NCBI GenBank assembly: GCA_009649835.1
Contig: PYCK01000203.1
Coordinates: 1-12,315 of the forward strand
DNA length: 12,315 nucleotides
DNA from: Candidatus Methanocomedens sp.
GTDB lineage: Archaea > Halobacteriota > Methanosarcinia > Methanosarcinales > Methanocomedenaceae
Reading direction: 5' to 3'
Every line of letters begins with the position of its first letter. Positions within the stretch are counted from its first letter, which is position 1. The notes under the pieces are model-generated. The model ran no database searches, was not told the origin of the DNA, and saw only the letters and a program-made list of their open reading frames with translations. A program made the translations under genes and the position numbers. Below are positions 6,384-12,315 of the stretch, piece by piece.

Positions 6384-9134
6384 ATGAAATTCAATTACAA
6401 GTGGGAAGCAATATTTGCGCTGATACTATTAACAATATTTACACTGCCTGCCTTGGCCAGGCTGGGCCTGGATTACCTGTGGTTCGATTCACTGGGATAT
6501 GCAAGCGTTTTTCTTGTTAAATACAAGATGAGCATCCTGATGTTAGTGGTTTTCACGATCCTGACAGCACTTATCCTGTTTTTGATACTCCAATCCGGGA
6601 TTAAAACCCTCCTGAAAATGGGAGGGAGTATCACCTCCCTGTGGGACCAGGAATTCTTCACCGGGCAGCCAAAAGAATACATCGAGATGGAAACGAAAGG
6701 TGACCTGGCTGGAGGAGTGAAGGCGGCAAAGATGCCTGCCCTTATTTTGATAATCATGATCTCAGTGATACAGGGACTGGCGGCCTCAGGCTCATGGCTG
6801 AATGTCCTGATGTACCTGAACAGGACACCTTTTGGCACAGCCGATCCCATTTTCAATAATGATATAACCTTTTATGTGTTCGAACTGCCGTTCTACAAAT
6901 TCCTGCTGAGCTATTCACTCACAGTCCTGCTCCTGGGGCTTCTTGTACTGGCAGTCCTGTATGCAACATTTAACTGGAAGCTGTTGATGAAAGCACCCTT
7001 GAACTTCAGGATTGTACTGGCAGGTTTTTTAACTGTCCTGGCCACCAGGACGTACCTGGGACGCTACAATATCCTGTACAGTGAAACAGGCGTAGTCTAC
7101 GGTGCAGGATATATCGATGTGGCCATAAGGCAGTACATTCCTGTTATAATCGCTGCTATCTTCATACTCTCGGCCCTGTTGATACTGGTATCAGGCTGGC
7201 TGGACAGCACATCTGTACCATCGATCCCAAAGATACTGGCAGGCATGATCGCTGCCATGTTACTCATTTCAGTCTTTGGTGGCATCGCCACCATGGTCAT
7301 CCAGGAATACAAGGTCACGCCTAATGAACTGGAACTGGAAAGACCCTATATCATGAACAATATCGCTATGACCAATACCGCCTATGATCTTGACGAGGTC
7401 GAGGTCAGGCAGTACCCCTTAACATACAACCTCACCGATGATGTCCTTGAGCACCCTTCCATCATCAATGCCAGGTTGTGGGATTACCGCCCCCTCACGA
7501 CCATCTATCAGCAAAAACAGGCGATACGCACTTATTACGGCTTCAATGACGTGGATGTGAACAGGTATGATATCAACGGCACCAAGCACCAGGTCTGGCT
7601 GTCGGCAAGGGAGATATTCTATGACCAGCTGCGCGGCAAGGCCGATACCTGGCTCAACAAACACGTACTCTACACCCACGGTATCGGGGTGGTCATGTCG
7701 CCGGTGAACCTTGTGGTGGACCAGGGAATGCCAGAGATGTATATTGAGAACATCCCGCCTGTAAGTTATATCCCGTCGCTGACAATAGAGCAGCCCAGGA
7801 TATACTACGGTGAAAGGACAGACACATATATCTTTACAGGTACGGGCAGGGATGAGTTCGATTATCCCAGTGGCGATACCAATGTGGGCAACACATATGA
7901 CGGGACAGGCGGGATCAGTATGAGTGGGCTGAATAAGCTTATCGCGACCATCGCACTGGGCGAACTTAAGATCCTCACATCCTCTGATATTGATAAGGAC
8001 AGCAAACTGCATATCAAGCGTGATGTGCTGGACCGCACCGGCCTTATTACCCCGTACTTGCTCCAGGATTCGGATGCCTATGCAGTTGTGGGGGCCGACG
8101 GGCATATCTACTGGATGATCAATGCTTTTGTGACAACAGACAAGTATCCTTATTCAGAACCCCTGTGGATAGGCAACACCAGGGTGAACTATGTCCAGGA
8201 CTCGACAAAGGCAGTCATTGATGCATACAACGGGACCGTCACTTATTATATCATCGAGGATGACCCGCTACTCACTGCTTATTCAAGCATATTCCCTGGT
8301 GTATTTAAGCCAATGGACTCAATGCCTGATGACCTGAAACAGCATATCAGGTATTCCCCTGACCTGTTCCAGATACAATCCACTATCTATACCGATTACC
8401 ATATGAATGTGCCCGAGGTGTTCTACAACCGGGAGGACAGGTGGCAGATGGCTAAAGAGAAATATGCCAATTCATTGATCCAGGTTGAGCCTTATAATGT
8501 ACTGCTTGAAGTGGACGATTCCACAGATTTCATAATGATGCTGCCTTTCACACCGGTCAACAAGGACAATATGATCGCCTGGATGGCAGTGAACCAGGAT
8601 CCCCCACGATACGGCCAGAAGATACTGTATGAGTTCTCAAAGGACAAACTGATCTACGGTCCGGCCCAGATCGAGGCGCTGATAGACCAGGATGAGGATA
8701 TCTCCAAGGACCTGACCCTGTGGAGCACGGGTGGTTCACAGGTAATCAGGGGTAACTTGCTGGTCATTCCCATCAAGGACTCCCTGCTCTATATCGAACC
8801 TCTGTATATCTCGGCAGAGTCTGCATCCAGCATCCCTGAACTGAAGAAGATACTGGTGGTGTATGAGAACAGGGTGGCAATGGAGGATTCGCTTGAAGAG
8901 GCACTGCTGAAAGTGATTGGTGTGAATGTCACGTCAACTGCTGCCCCCATCCCTGTTGGGATCGGGACAGGGGATGTGACACTGACTGAATTGCTGGAGG
9001 ATACTATCTCACATTATGAAAAGGGACAGGAGTACCTTAAGACAGGGGACCTTGAGAACTACGGTCGTGAGATGAAGATAGTGGACAGCCTTATGGAGAG
9101 GCTTGCACAGCTTGTAGAGGAAAGTGCTGATTAA
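6384..9134 (+). CDS. UPF0182 family large membrane protein
   Basis: This belongs to the UPF0182 family (PF03699), known from actinobacteria, cyanobacteria and some archaea, with no established function. The 916 residues divide into a membrane half and an external half. Seven probable helices lie near 9-28, 48-70, 116-134, 170-196, 207-224, 250-271 and 283-306. Between helices three and four is a family signature (DPIFNNDITFYVFELPF, 154-170). Just after the last helix is a second (TPNELELERPYIMNNI, 312-327). About 600 residues then form an extracytoplasmic domain ending in an acidic helical tail. The ATG at 6384 follows a strong GGAGGG Shine-Dalgarno at 6371-6376; an out-of-frame ATG at 6377 is ignored. 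No neighbour in the same operon hints at a role. Its stop overlaps that of the convergent DUF2111-like gene. Confidence 0.93.
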   Translation: MKFNYKWEAIFALILLTIFTLPALARLGLDYLWFDSLGYASVFLVKYKMSILMLVVFTILTALILFLILQSGIKTLLKMGGSITSLWDQEFFTGQPKEYIEMETKGDLAGGVKAAKMPALILIIMISVIQGLAASGSWLNVLMYLNRTPFGTADPIFNNDITFYVFELPFYKFLLSYSLTVLLLGLLVLAVLYATFNWKLLMKAPLNFRIVLAGFLTVLATRTYLGRYNILYSETGVVYGAGYIDVAIRQYIPVIIAAIFILSALLILVSGWLDSTSVPSIPKILAGMIAAMLLISVFGGIATMVIQEYKVTPNELELERPYIMNNIAMTNTAYDLDEVEVRQYPLTYNLTDDVLEHPSIINARLWDYRPLTTIYQQKQAIRTYYGFNDVDVNRYDINGTKHQVWLSAREIFYDQLRGKADTWLNKHVLYTHGIGVVMSPVNLVVDQGMPEMYIENIPPVSYIPSLTIEQPRIYYGERTDTYIFTGTGRDEFDYPSGDTNVGNTYDGTGGISMSGLNKLIATIALGELKILTSSDIDKDSKLHIKRDVLDRTGLITPYLLQDSDAYAVVGADGHIYWMINAFVTTDKYPYSEPLWIGNTRVNYVQDSTKAVIDAYNGTVTYYIIEDDPLLTAYSSIFPGVFKPMDSMPDDLKQHIRYSPDLFQIQSTIYTDYHMNVPEVFYNREDRWQMAKEKYANSLIQVEPYNVLLEVDDSTDFIMMLPFTPVNKDNMIAWMAVNQDPPRYGQKILYEFSKDKLIYGPAQIEALIDQDEDISKDLTLWSTGGSQVIRGNLLVIPIKDSLLYIEPLYISAESASSIPELKKILVVYENRVAMEDSLEEALLKVIGVNVTSTAAPIPVGIGTGDVTLTELLEDTISHYEKGQEYLKTGDLENYGREMKIVDSLMERLAQLVEESAD

Positions 9135-9466
9135 AAGCGTTTCAGGTCGATGTACCCTGACAGGTTTACGGTCCCCATTGCTGCGATGGTCTCGCTGTTA
9201 CGGTTATTTATAGGTGAGACTATGACCGGCATGCCTTTATACGGCCCGCTTCCGGCTAAACCGTGGACGATCTTACCGGTATTTAAGGCCTGTTCCAGGT
9301 ATTCTCCTGTGTAGTTGTAGTCAACTACTTTGCTGTTCTCGACCCTGACGCCGTTGTGGTTCTTGCTTCGCATGGTTATGGGAAGTCCTATTGTGCCGTA
9401 TATTGCCAGGGCTATGGGTTCAAGCTCTTCGGCTGTTGAATTTTCGGAGATAATAAGTCCGGCCAT
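9131..9466 (-). CDS. DUF2111-like protein
   Basis: The product resembles the DUF2111 group of small proteins from methanogenic archaea, which has no known function. From the preferred ATG at 9466 it is about 111 residues. Recognisable blocks are STAEELEPIALAIYG near the N-terminus, GLPITMRSKNHNGVRVENSKVVDYNYTG in two adjoining parts, then GPYKGMPVIVSPI and IAAMGTVNLSG. The alternating beta pattern and the closing MPVIVSPI...IAAMG segment recall a sensor-type PAS/GAF-like fold, which is inference. Alternative starts are GTG 9475, ATG 9496 and one at 9586; the last would overlap the upstream gene and add a non-conserved tail. There is no clear Shine-Dalgarno. A TATA box at 9497-9505 suggests leaderless or near-leaderless translation from 9475 or 9466. 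The family call is from memory of conserved blocks. Confidence 0.72.
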   Translation of the reverse strand: MAGLIISENSTAEELEPIALAIYGTIGLPITMRSKNHNGVRVENSKVVDYNYTGEYLEQALNTGKIVHGLAGSGPYKGMPVIVSPINNRNSETIAAMGTVNLSGYIDLKRF

Positions 9467-9496
9467 TTTATTCACAGATGATACACTATCAATCAT

Positions 9497-9505
9497 GATA
9501 TATAA
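9497..9505 (-). promoter_or_regulatory. TATA box for the DUF2111-like gene
   Basis: The minus strand reads CCTTATATATCATG, close to the archaeal TTTATATA consensus. Initiation ~25 bp downstream would fall near 9475, exactly at an in-frame GTG and nine bases before the ATG at 9466. This argues against the ATG at 9496, which abuts the box. Confidence 0.5.
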
Positions 9506-9536
9506 GGTGTTTGATGAGTGGGGCCTTGGCACAAAA

Positions 9537-9758
9537 TTACTCAATCTGCAGTCCCATAACTTCGCAGTCTTCTTCAGTGAGCTCAACTACACAGACATAA
9601 TACTCGGCAGAAAATCGCTCTAGGAAATCTATATTACGGTAGACGTATTTCCCATGATGGGGGCTTGTTTTCTGAGCGTACAATGCCTTTGTTAACGCAC
9701 TTGATGTTATCTTATCACTGCCAGTAGGCAATGTGAACGCTATAAGTGTTCCTTTCAA
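9537..9758 (-). CDS. Small hypothetical protein, 73 residues, possibly an internally shortened family member
   Basis: I cannot name this confidently. The product begins LIAFTLP, has a central SALTKALYAQ...HHGKYVYRNIDFLERF block and ends VVELTEEDCEVMGLQ. These blocks recall a family of ~110-120-residue archaeal proteins in which a RELYGY...GKYxYR segment and a final LTxED segment are separated by an extra stretch that is missing here; this comparison is from memory and tentative. The start must be TTG at 9758, because a TAG lies in frame three codons upstream. There is no Shine-Dalgarno; TTTAAA at 9782-9787 is ~26 bp upstream, consistent with a leaderless transcript. The gene lies 40-70 bp upstream of the DUF2111-like gene on the same strand, so the two may be co-transcribed. 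Confidence 0.55.
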   Translation of the reverse strand: MKGTLIAFTLPTGSDKITSSALTKALYAQKTSPHHGKYVYRNIDFLERFSAEYYVCVVELTEEDCEVMGLQIE

Positions 9759-9780
9759 ATATATCTACACGGTTGGAAAA

Positions 9781-9787
9781 ATTTAAA
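9781..9787. promoter_or_regulatory. Palindromic TATA-like box, possibly bidirectional
   Basis: ATTTAAA contains the palindrome TTTAAA (9782-9787). On the + strand it follows the purine-rich GGAAAAA, a BRE-like element, and an ATG lies 25 bp downstream at 9810. On the - strand the TTG of the 73-residue gene lies 26 bp away at 9758. Both distances match the usual archaeal TATA-to-start spacing. Confidence 0.4.
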
Positions 9788-9809
9788 ACTTGGCACACGT
9801 AATTACATT

Positions 9810-10067
9810 ATGCCTACAAAATCTCGTACTGAAAAATTCAGAACACTATAATATGCGTTCGACATCGGAAACGGTTAATTCCAGGTGAAGTGTAGATTTG
9901 GAACTCCTCTGAGGAAAAGACTTGATGTGCGCAAGGTTACTGAAACACCACTAAAGAATGCTGCACATAATGTTCGCAGAATTGAGTACCTTGAGATTAT
10001 GGATGACATTACACTTCATTGGGCTCGAAAGGGAGAATATGAGAATTTTTTCCCAAGGCCCGAATAA
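9810..10067 (+). pseudogene. Interrupted or remnant reading frame, with a 60-codon open segment at 9885-10067
   Basis: One frame runs from ATG 9810 through MPTKSRTEKFRTL, then a TAA at 9849 and a second TAA at 9876. It is then open from 9879 to the stop at 10065-10067. The final open part, from GTG 9885, codes for 60 residues with a basic first half (PLRKRLDVRK) and an acidic and aromatic end (YENFFPRPE). I recognise no family. There is no good Shine-Dalgarno before GTG 9885. It may be a decayed gene, a real small protein from GTG 9885, or a 13-codon leader peptide plus unrelated sequence. The neighbouring promoter-like box at 9781-9787 is well spaced for ATG 9810. Confidence 0.3.
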
Positions 10068-10094
10068 ACGCTATATGCTGGTCTATAACCGGGC

Positions 10095-10132
10095 TTATAA
10101 ATTCATATGTTAGTTTGCATGCTATATGCAAA
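10095..10132 (+). promoter_or_regulatory. Promoter with operator-like palindrome for the thioredoxin-ccdA operon
   Basis: TTATAAAT (10095-10102) is a good TATA box. A perfect inverted repeat follows, TTTGCAT (10114-10120), spacer GCTAT, ATGCAAA (10126-10132). Initiation is expected near 10124, so the repeat sits directly over the start site, where a bound repressor would block the polymerase. The nonamer GCTATATGC inside it (10121-10129) also occurs at 10070-10078. The transcript would have a leader of ~68 nt before the ATG at 10193. Confidence 0.5.
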
Positions 10133-10192
10133 ACCATACACGCAATCACATAGGTTAAACATTAATACAAATGAATTATACTAAGTGATATA

Positions 10193-10657
10193 ATGAGAAA
10201 CAGAATTACTATTTTAACGCTTCTGATACTGGCTGTAATGATCTTGTTTAGCGGGTGTACTGACAACAGCACTGCCCAAAAGTCTGAATTAGCAACAGTG
10301 AACTCAATAGAAGAAATTGATGCAATGCTTGAGAGTGCACCGGTATTTATTGAGATGGGAGCGGGTCGGTGTCCTGCATGTGTACTACAAAAACCTATTG
10401 TGGAAGAACTTGCAGCAAAATATGATGACAAAGTGCATTTCGTCTACATCGACGTTGACAAGCAGAACCAACTGGCTGCAAAGTTCAATGTTTACTATAT
10501 TCCTGATATTTTTGTAATAGCCAGGTCAGACAGCGGCACATACAAATATGTACTAGATGGAGACTTGACCACGAATTCTGAACAGGCCAAGATGATAGGT
10601 CTCACACAAAAAGGTCCACTGGAAATAACTATACTGGATGCGCTCAGGTTAAGGTAG
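10193..10657 (+). CDS. Thioredoxin-fold lipoprotein with CPAC active site
   Basis: A membrane-anchored thiol-disulfide oxidoreductase acting outside the cytoplasm. Residues 1-21 form a signal peptide with a hydrophobic core (ILTLLILAVMILF) and a lipobox FSGC, with C22 the likely lipidated cysteine. The thioredoxin domain fills about 35-154. The redox motif is RCPAC (C60, C63), and the expected cis-proline loop is YYIPDIFVI (P104). The EMGAGRCPAC context replaces the usual W-C-x-x-C tryptophan with Arg. At 154 residues it is normal for a TlpA/thioredoxin-like lipoprotein. The ATG at 10193 follows AAGTGAT (10183-10189), close to the archaeal AGGTGAT site. ccdA begins 50 bp downstream on the same strand, the natural source of electrons for this protein. 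A role in cytochrome c maturation or disulfide repair is inferred from that pairing. Confidence 0.9.
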   Translation: MRNRITILTLLILAVMILFSGCTDNSTAQKSELATVNSIEEIDAMLESAPVFIEMGAGRCPACVLQKPIVEELAAKYDDKVHFVYIDVDKQNQLAAKFNVYYIPDIFVIARSDSGTYKYVLDGDLTTNSEQAKMIGLTQKGPLEITILDALRLR

Positions 10658-10707
10658 AACTTATAATAAAAATGATTGAAAACACAACACAGTAAACACG
10701 ATGATCA

Positions 10708-11403
10708 ATGAGTCTATTATTCCAGATTGAGAACACATTAGCATCAATAGATGTGCCACTCCCCTTCCTTGCATTTATAGCAGGTATAATCAGTATTCTC
10801 TCACCATGTATCCTGCCGCTGCTGCCTGCGGTAATGGCTTATTCCACTGGAAAGGGAAAGTTCAGGCCAGTTGCCATTGTGGCAGGGCTGGCACTGACAT
10901 TTTCACTGCTCGGGATGACCATGGCAGCTTTCAACCAGTTATTTTTTTCATATCAGCAGTATATCAAGTTCGGGGCCGAGGTTATCATTATACTTCTCGG
11001 TATTGCGATGCTGACCGAATATACCCCTGCCATTTTAAATTCAATTCCGGGTATGATAAATGTTGACCCACAAAAGGAAGGTATTGCAGGCGGTTTACTC
11101 CTGGGAATGTCGCTTGGTATTGTATGGATACCATGTACAGGCCCCATACTGGCAACAATAATGATGGGTGTGCTCTTGAAAGGGGGTATAATGTATGGCG
11201 GGTTCCTGCTTTTTGTGTATTCAATGGGATTGGGAATTCCTATGTTGCTGATAGCCTATTTCATCAATATTTCAGGTAAGAAGCTGAGCACAGTATCGCG
11301 ATATGACATGATGATTAAAAGAGGTGCAGGAGCCCTGTTGATATTAGTAGGCCTCTGGCTTGTATACTATAATCATATCGGGCCGTACTTAGAACTTATC
11401 TAA
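10708..11403 (+). CDS. ccdA: CcdA/DsbD-type transmembrane thiol electron carrier
   Basis: CcdA takes electrons from cytoplasmic thioredoxin and passes them across the membrane to an external thioredoxin-like partner. The 231-residue product has six likely helices near 18-40, 53-75, 84-103, 127-150, 158-187 and 206-222. The two redox cysteines sit in the expected signatures at the start of each three-helix half: SPCILPLLP (C34) and WIPCTGPIL (C143). Both halves also keep their characteristic prolines. The ATG at 10708 follows GATGATCA, a near match to the extended Shine-Dalgarno GGTGATC. The gene is 50 bp after the lipoprotein thioredoxin and almost certainly co-transcribed. Together they form a complete two-step relay, with the cytoplasmic thioredoxin elsewhere. 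Methanosarcinales and ANME archaea carry c-type cytochromes whose haem attachment needs reduced CXXCH cysteines; that target is inference. Confidence 0.93.
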   Translation: MSLLFQIENTLASIDVPLPFLAFIAGIISILSPCILPLLPAVMAYSTGKGKFRPVAIVAGLALTFSLLGMTMAAFNQLFFSYQQYIKFGAEVIIILLGIAMLTEYTPAILNSIPGMINVDPQKEGIAGGLLLGMSLGIVWIPCTGPILATIMMGVLLKGGIMYGGFLLFVYSMGLGIPMLLIAYFINISGKKLSTVSRYDMMIKRGAGALLILVGLWLVYYNHIGPYLELI

Positions 11404-11463
11404 AATATAAGACGAGAATATCTGCGATATAAGCTGAAATATACCAGGTGTCAAGAAAATGTA

Positions 11464-11540
11464 AATTTCAGACAGGATTGACAGGATACGATCCAATCCT
11501 GTATATCCTGTAAATCCTGTCTAAAGATTTGATTGAAATT
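11464..11540 (+). repeat. Large stem-loop built from ATCCTGT/ACAGGAT units
   Basis: The left arm 11471-11488 and right arm 11504-11521 are inverted copies, 17 of 18 bases pairing, around a 15-base loop. The left arm holds ACAGGAT twice and the right arm holds ATCCTGT twice; a further AATCCTGTA lies in the loop and its junction (11495-11503). An outer pair AATTTCA (11464-11470) and TGAAATT (11534-11540) extends the symmetry. It begins 68 bp after the ccdA stop. It may act as a 3' structure for the ccdA transcript, or be one copy of a dispersed genomic repeat. Confidence 0.75.
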
Positions 11541-11695
11541 AAGAAAGTTATCGATATCGAAATGCGTTTATAATTCCATATACGTTTAAATAATTTTCAA
11601 AAGATTATCGATAGGCGTAAAATTCTTATAGAAAAAAACACATAAACTATTACAGAACTTTTGCCATTAAAGGGTCGGAGACAAGTTAAAAAAAT
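11541..11695 (+). promoter_or_regulatory. AT-rich leader and promoter region of the MscS gene
   Basis: The nonamer TTATCGATA occurs at 11548-11556 and again at 11605-11613, 57 bp apart. Candidate TATA elements are GTTTATAATT (~11566-11575) and TTCTTATAGAA (~11632-11642). The second would give a leader of about 45 nt. A regulator binding the paired nonamers is possible. No open frame here is convincing. Confidence 0.4.
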
Positions 11696-11707
11696 AGGTG
11701 ATCAGTG

Positions 11708-12232
11708 ATGGAAATTGCAGATATGATAGATTTAGCTCAACCATATATGGCATATTTAAAAGCAATATTGATCCTGGTAGTTGCTGTTATTGTAATTGGT
11801 TTTATCAGCAGGTTCATTGAAAGATACTTAAGTACTACAATTTTACCTTCAGACACGCAGAACCTCTTGCGAAGGACTGTAGTATACATTTTATGGTTCA
11901 TTGCCATCATGTCGATCATGGCAGAACTGAATTTAGAAAATATTCTCATGCCTATCATAGGGGCGTCTGTTTTTATAGGAGCTGCTGTTGCTTTAGCTGT
12001 TAAGAATATCTTAGCTGATGCATTAGCAGGTATATTCCTCCTATTAGATAGGCACTTCAATATTGGTGACCAAATCGAGACAATGAAATATAAAGGAGAG
12101 ATCATTGATGTTACGCTCAGAAAAACGCGCGTTAAAATAGACGATGGAACGATTGTCATATTGCCTAACGGAAAAATAGACTCTTCAGGATGGATGTTAT
12201 ATACGAAAACGACTGAAACAGAAGGAAATTAG
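11708..12232 (+). CDS. Short MscS-type mechanosensitive channel
   Basis: MscS channels open under membrane tension and release solutes after osmotic downshock. Helices lie near 17-37, 57-76 and 79-113. The third is the pore helix, rich in Gly and Ala (GASVFIGAAVALAVKNILADALAGI). The beta domain follows with DRHFNIGDQIE, the VTLRKTRVKIDDGTIVILPN segment and SSGW. The protein then stops after ~174 residues. Typical MscS, such as the E. coli protein of 286 residues, continues into an alpha/beta cage domain that is absent here. The frame after the stop does not restore it, so this looks like a natural minimal form rather than a recent frameshift. ATG 11708 is preferred over GTG 11705 because AGGTGATCA (11696-11704) is a strong Shine-Dalgarno. 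The gene is more AT-rich than the ligase and polymerase genes. Confidence 0.85.
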   Translation: MEIADMIDLAQPYMAYLKAILILVVAVIVIGFISRFIERYLSTTILPSDTQNLLRRTVVYILWFIAIMSIMAELNLENILMPIIGASVFIGAAVALAVKNILADALAGIFLLLDRHFNIGDQIETMKYKGEIIDVTLRKTRVKIDDGTIVILPNGKIDSSGWMLYTKTTETEGN

Positions 12233-12285
12233 AATAAGAAGGTTATTCTCCCCTGTATAGAAGCAATCAATTCCACACCTTTTTT
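12231..12285 (+). terminator. Hairpin and T-tract after the MscS gene
   Basis: AGAATAA (12231-12237) and TTATTCT (12243-12249) form a perfect 7-bp stem around GAAGG. It begins inside the TAG stop codon (12230-12232). A T6 run follows at 12280-12285. The T-run is the more likely archaeal termination signal. Confidence 0.45.
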
Positions 12286-12290
12286 CAAAC

Positions 12291-12300
12291 AGTATAAATG
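12291..12300 (+). promoter_or_regulatory. TATA-like element at the window edge
   Basis: AGTATAAATG resembles an archaeal TATA box on the + strand and could serve a gene beginning just beyond the window. Nothing downstream is visible to test it. Confidence 0.25.
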
Positions 12301-12315
12301 ATATGGTCGTGCCCA

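Noticed and set aside
7419..8105. 228-codon minus-strand frame inside the UPF0182 gene
   Set aside because: UPF0182 family signatures identify the + strand as coding; the antisense product is rich in His, Pro and Cys without a motif.
9467..9586. N-terminal extension of the DUF2111-like protein to the start at 9586
   Set aside because: It would overlap the end of the 73-residue gene in another frame, adds residues outside the conserved blocks, and crosses a good TATA box at 9497-9505.
10162..10431. 89-codon minus-strand frame at the start of the thioredoxin gene
   Set aside because: Antisense to the signal peptide and CPAC region, which are convincing on the + strand.
11471..11521. Insertion sequence ends or an attachment site
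   Set aside because: The inverted arms enclose only 15 bases, and no transposase, integrase or clear target duplication is present.

Overview
The window looks like chromosomal DNA from a euryarchaeon, most likely a methanogen-type or ANME-type member of the Methanosarcinales or a close relative. The grounds are an archaeal-type RqcH/NEMF protein, an archaeal ATP-dependent DNA ligase, a Dpo4/Dbh-type Y-family polymerase, a UPF0182 membrane protein, a DUF2111-like protein of the kind found in methanogens, and TATA-box promoters with AGGTGAT-type or absent ribosome binding sites. The exact lineage is inference. No rRNA, tRNA, CRISPR array, transposase or integrase was seen.

Layout. Positions 23-1030 (+) hold a five-helix membrane protein with an external C-terminal domain. 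It converges on rqcH (1114-3078, -), which initiates ribosome-associated quality control. An 85 bp divergent promoter region separates rqcH from the DNA ligase gene lig (3164-4867, +). lig converges on dinB (5168-6247, -). The 300 bp between lig and dinB carries three AT-rich direct repeats, a perfect hairpin and T-tracts suited to ending both transcripts. dinB diverges from a 916-codon UPF0182 gene (6384-9134, +) across a promoter region containing three 21-bp direct repeats. The UPF0182 stop shares a TTAA with the stop of a DUF2111-like gene (9131-9466, -). A 73-codon unrecognised gene (9537-9758, -) lies just upstream of the DUF2111-like gene.

The AT-rich stretch 9759-10192 has a palindromic TATA-like box, an interrupted reading frame (9810-10067), and a promoter with a perfect inverted repeat over the expected transcription start. 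That promoter leads into a redox pair: a lipoprotein thioredoxin with a CPAC motif (10193-10657) and a CcdA/DsbD-type membrane electron carrier (10708-11403). Together they would pass reducing power across the membrane, perhaps for cytochrome c maturation. A 300 bp AT-rich spacer with a large stem-loop built from ATCCTGT-type repeats follows. The last gene is an unusually short MscS-type mechanosensitive channel (11708-12232).

Functional themes are DNA replication and repair (ligase and Pol IV, both with PCNA-binding-like motifs), translation quality control, envelope redox chemistry and osmotic response. I see no defence system or mobile element. The most unusual material is in the intergenic repeats and the 9.1-10.2 kb region of small genes.
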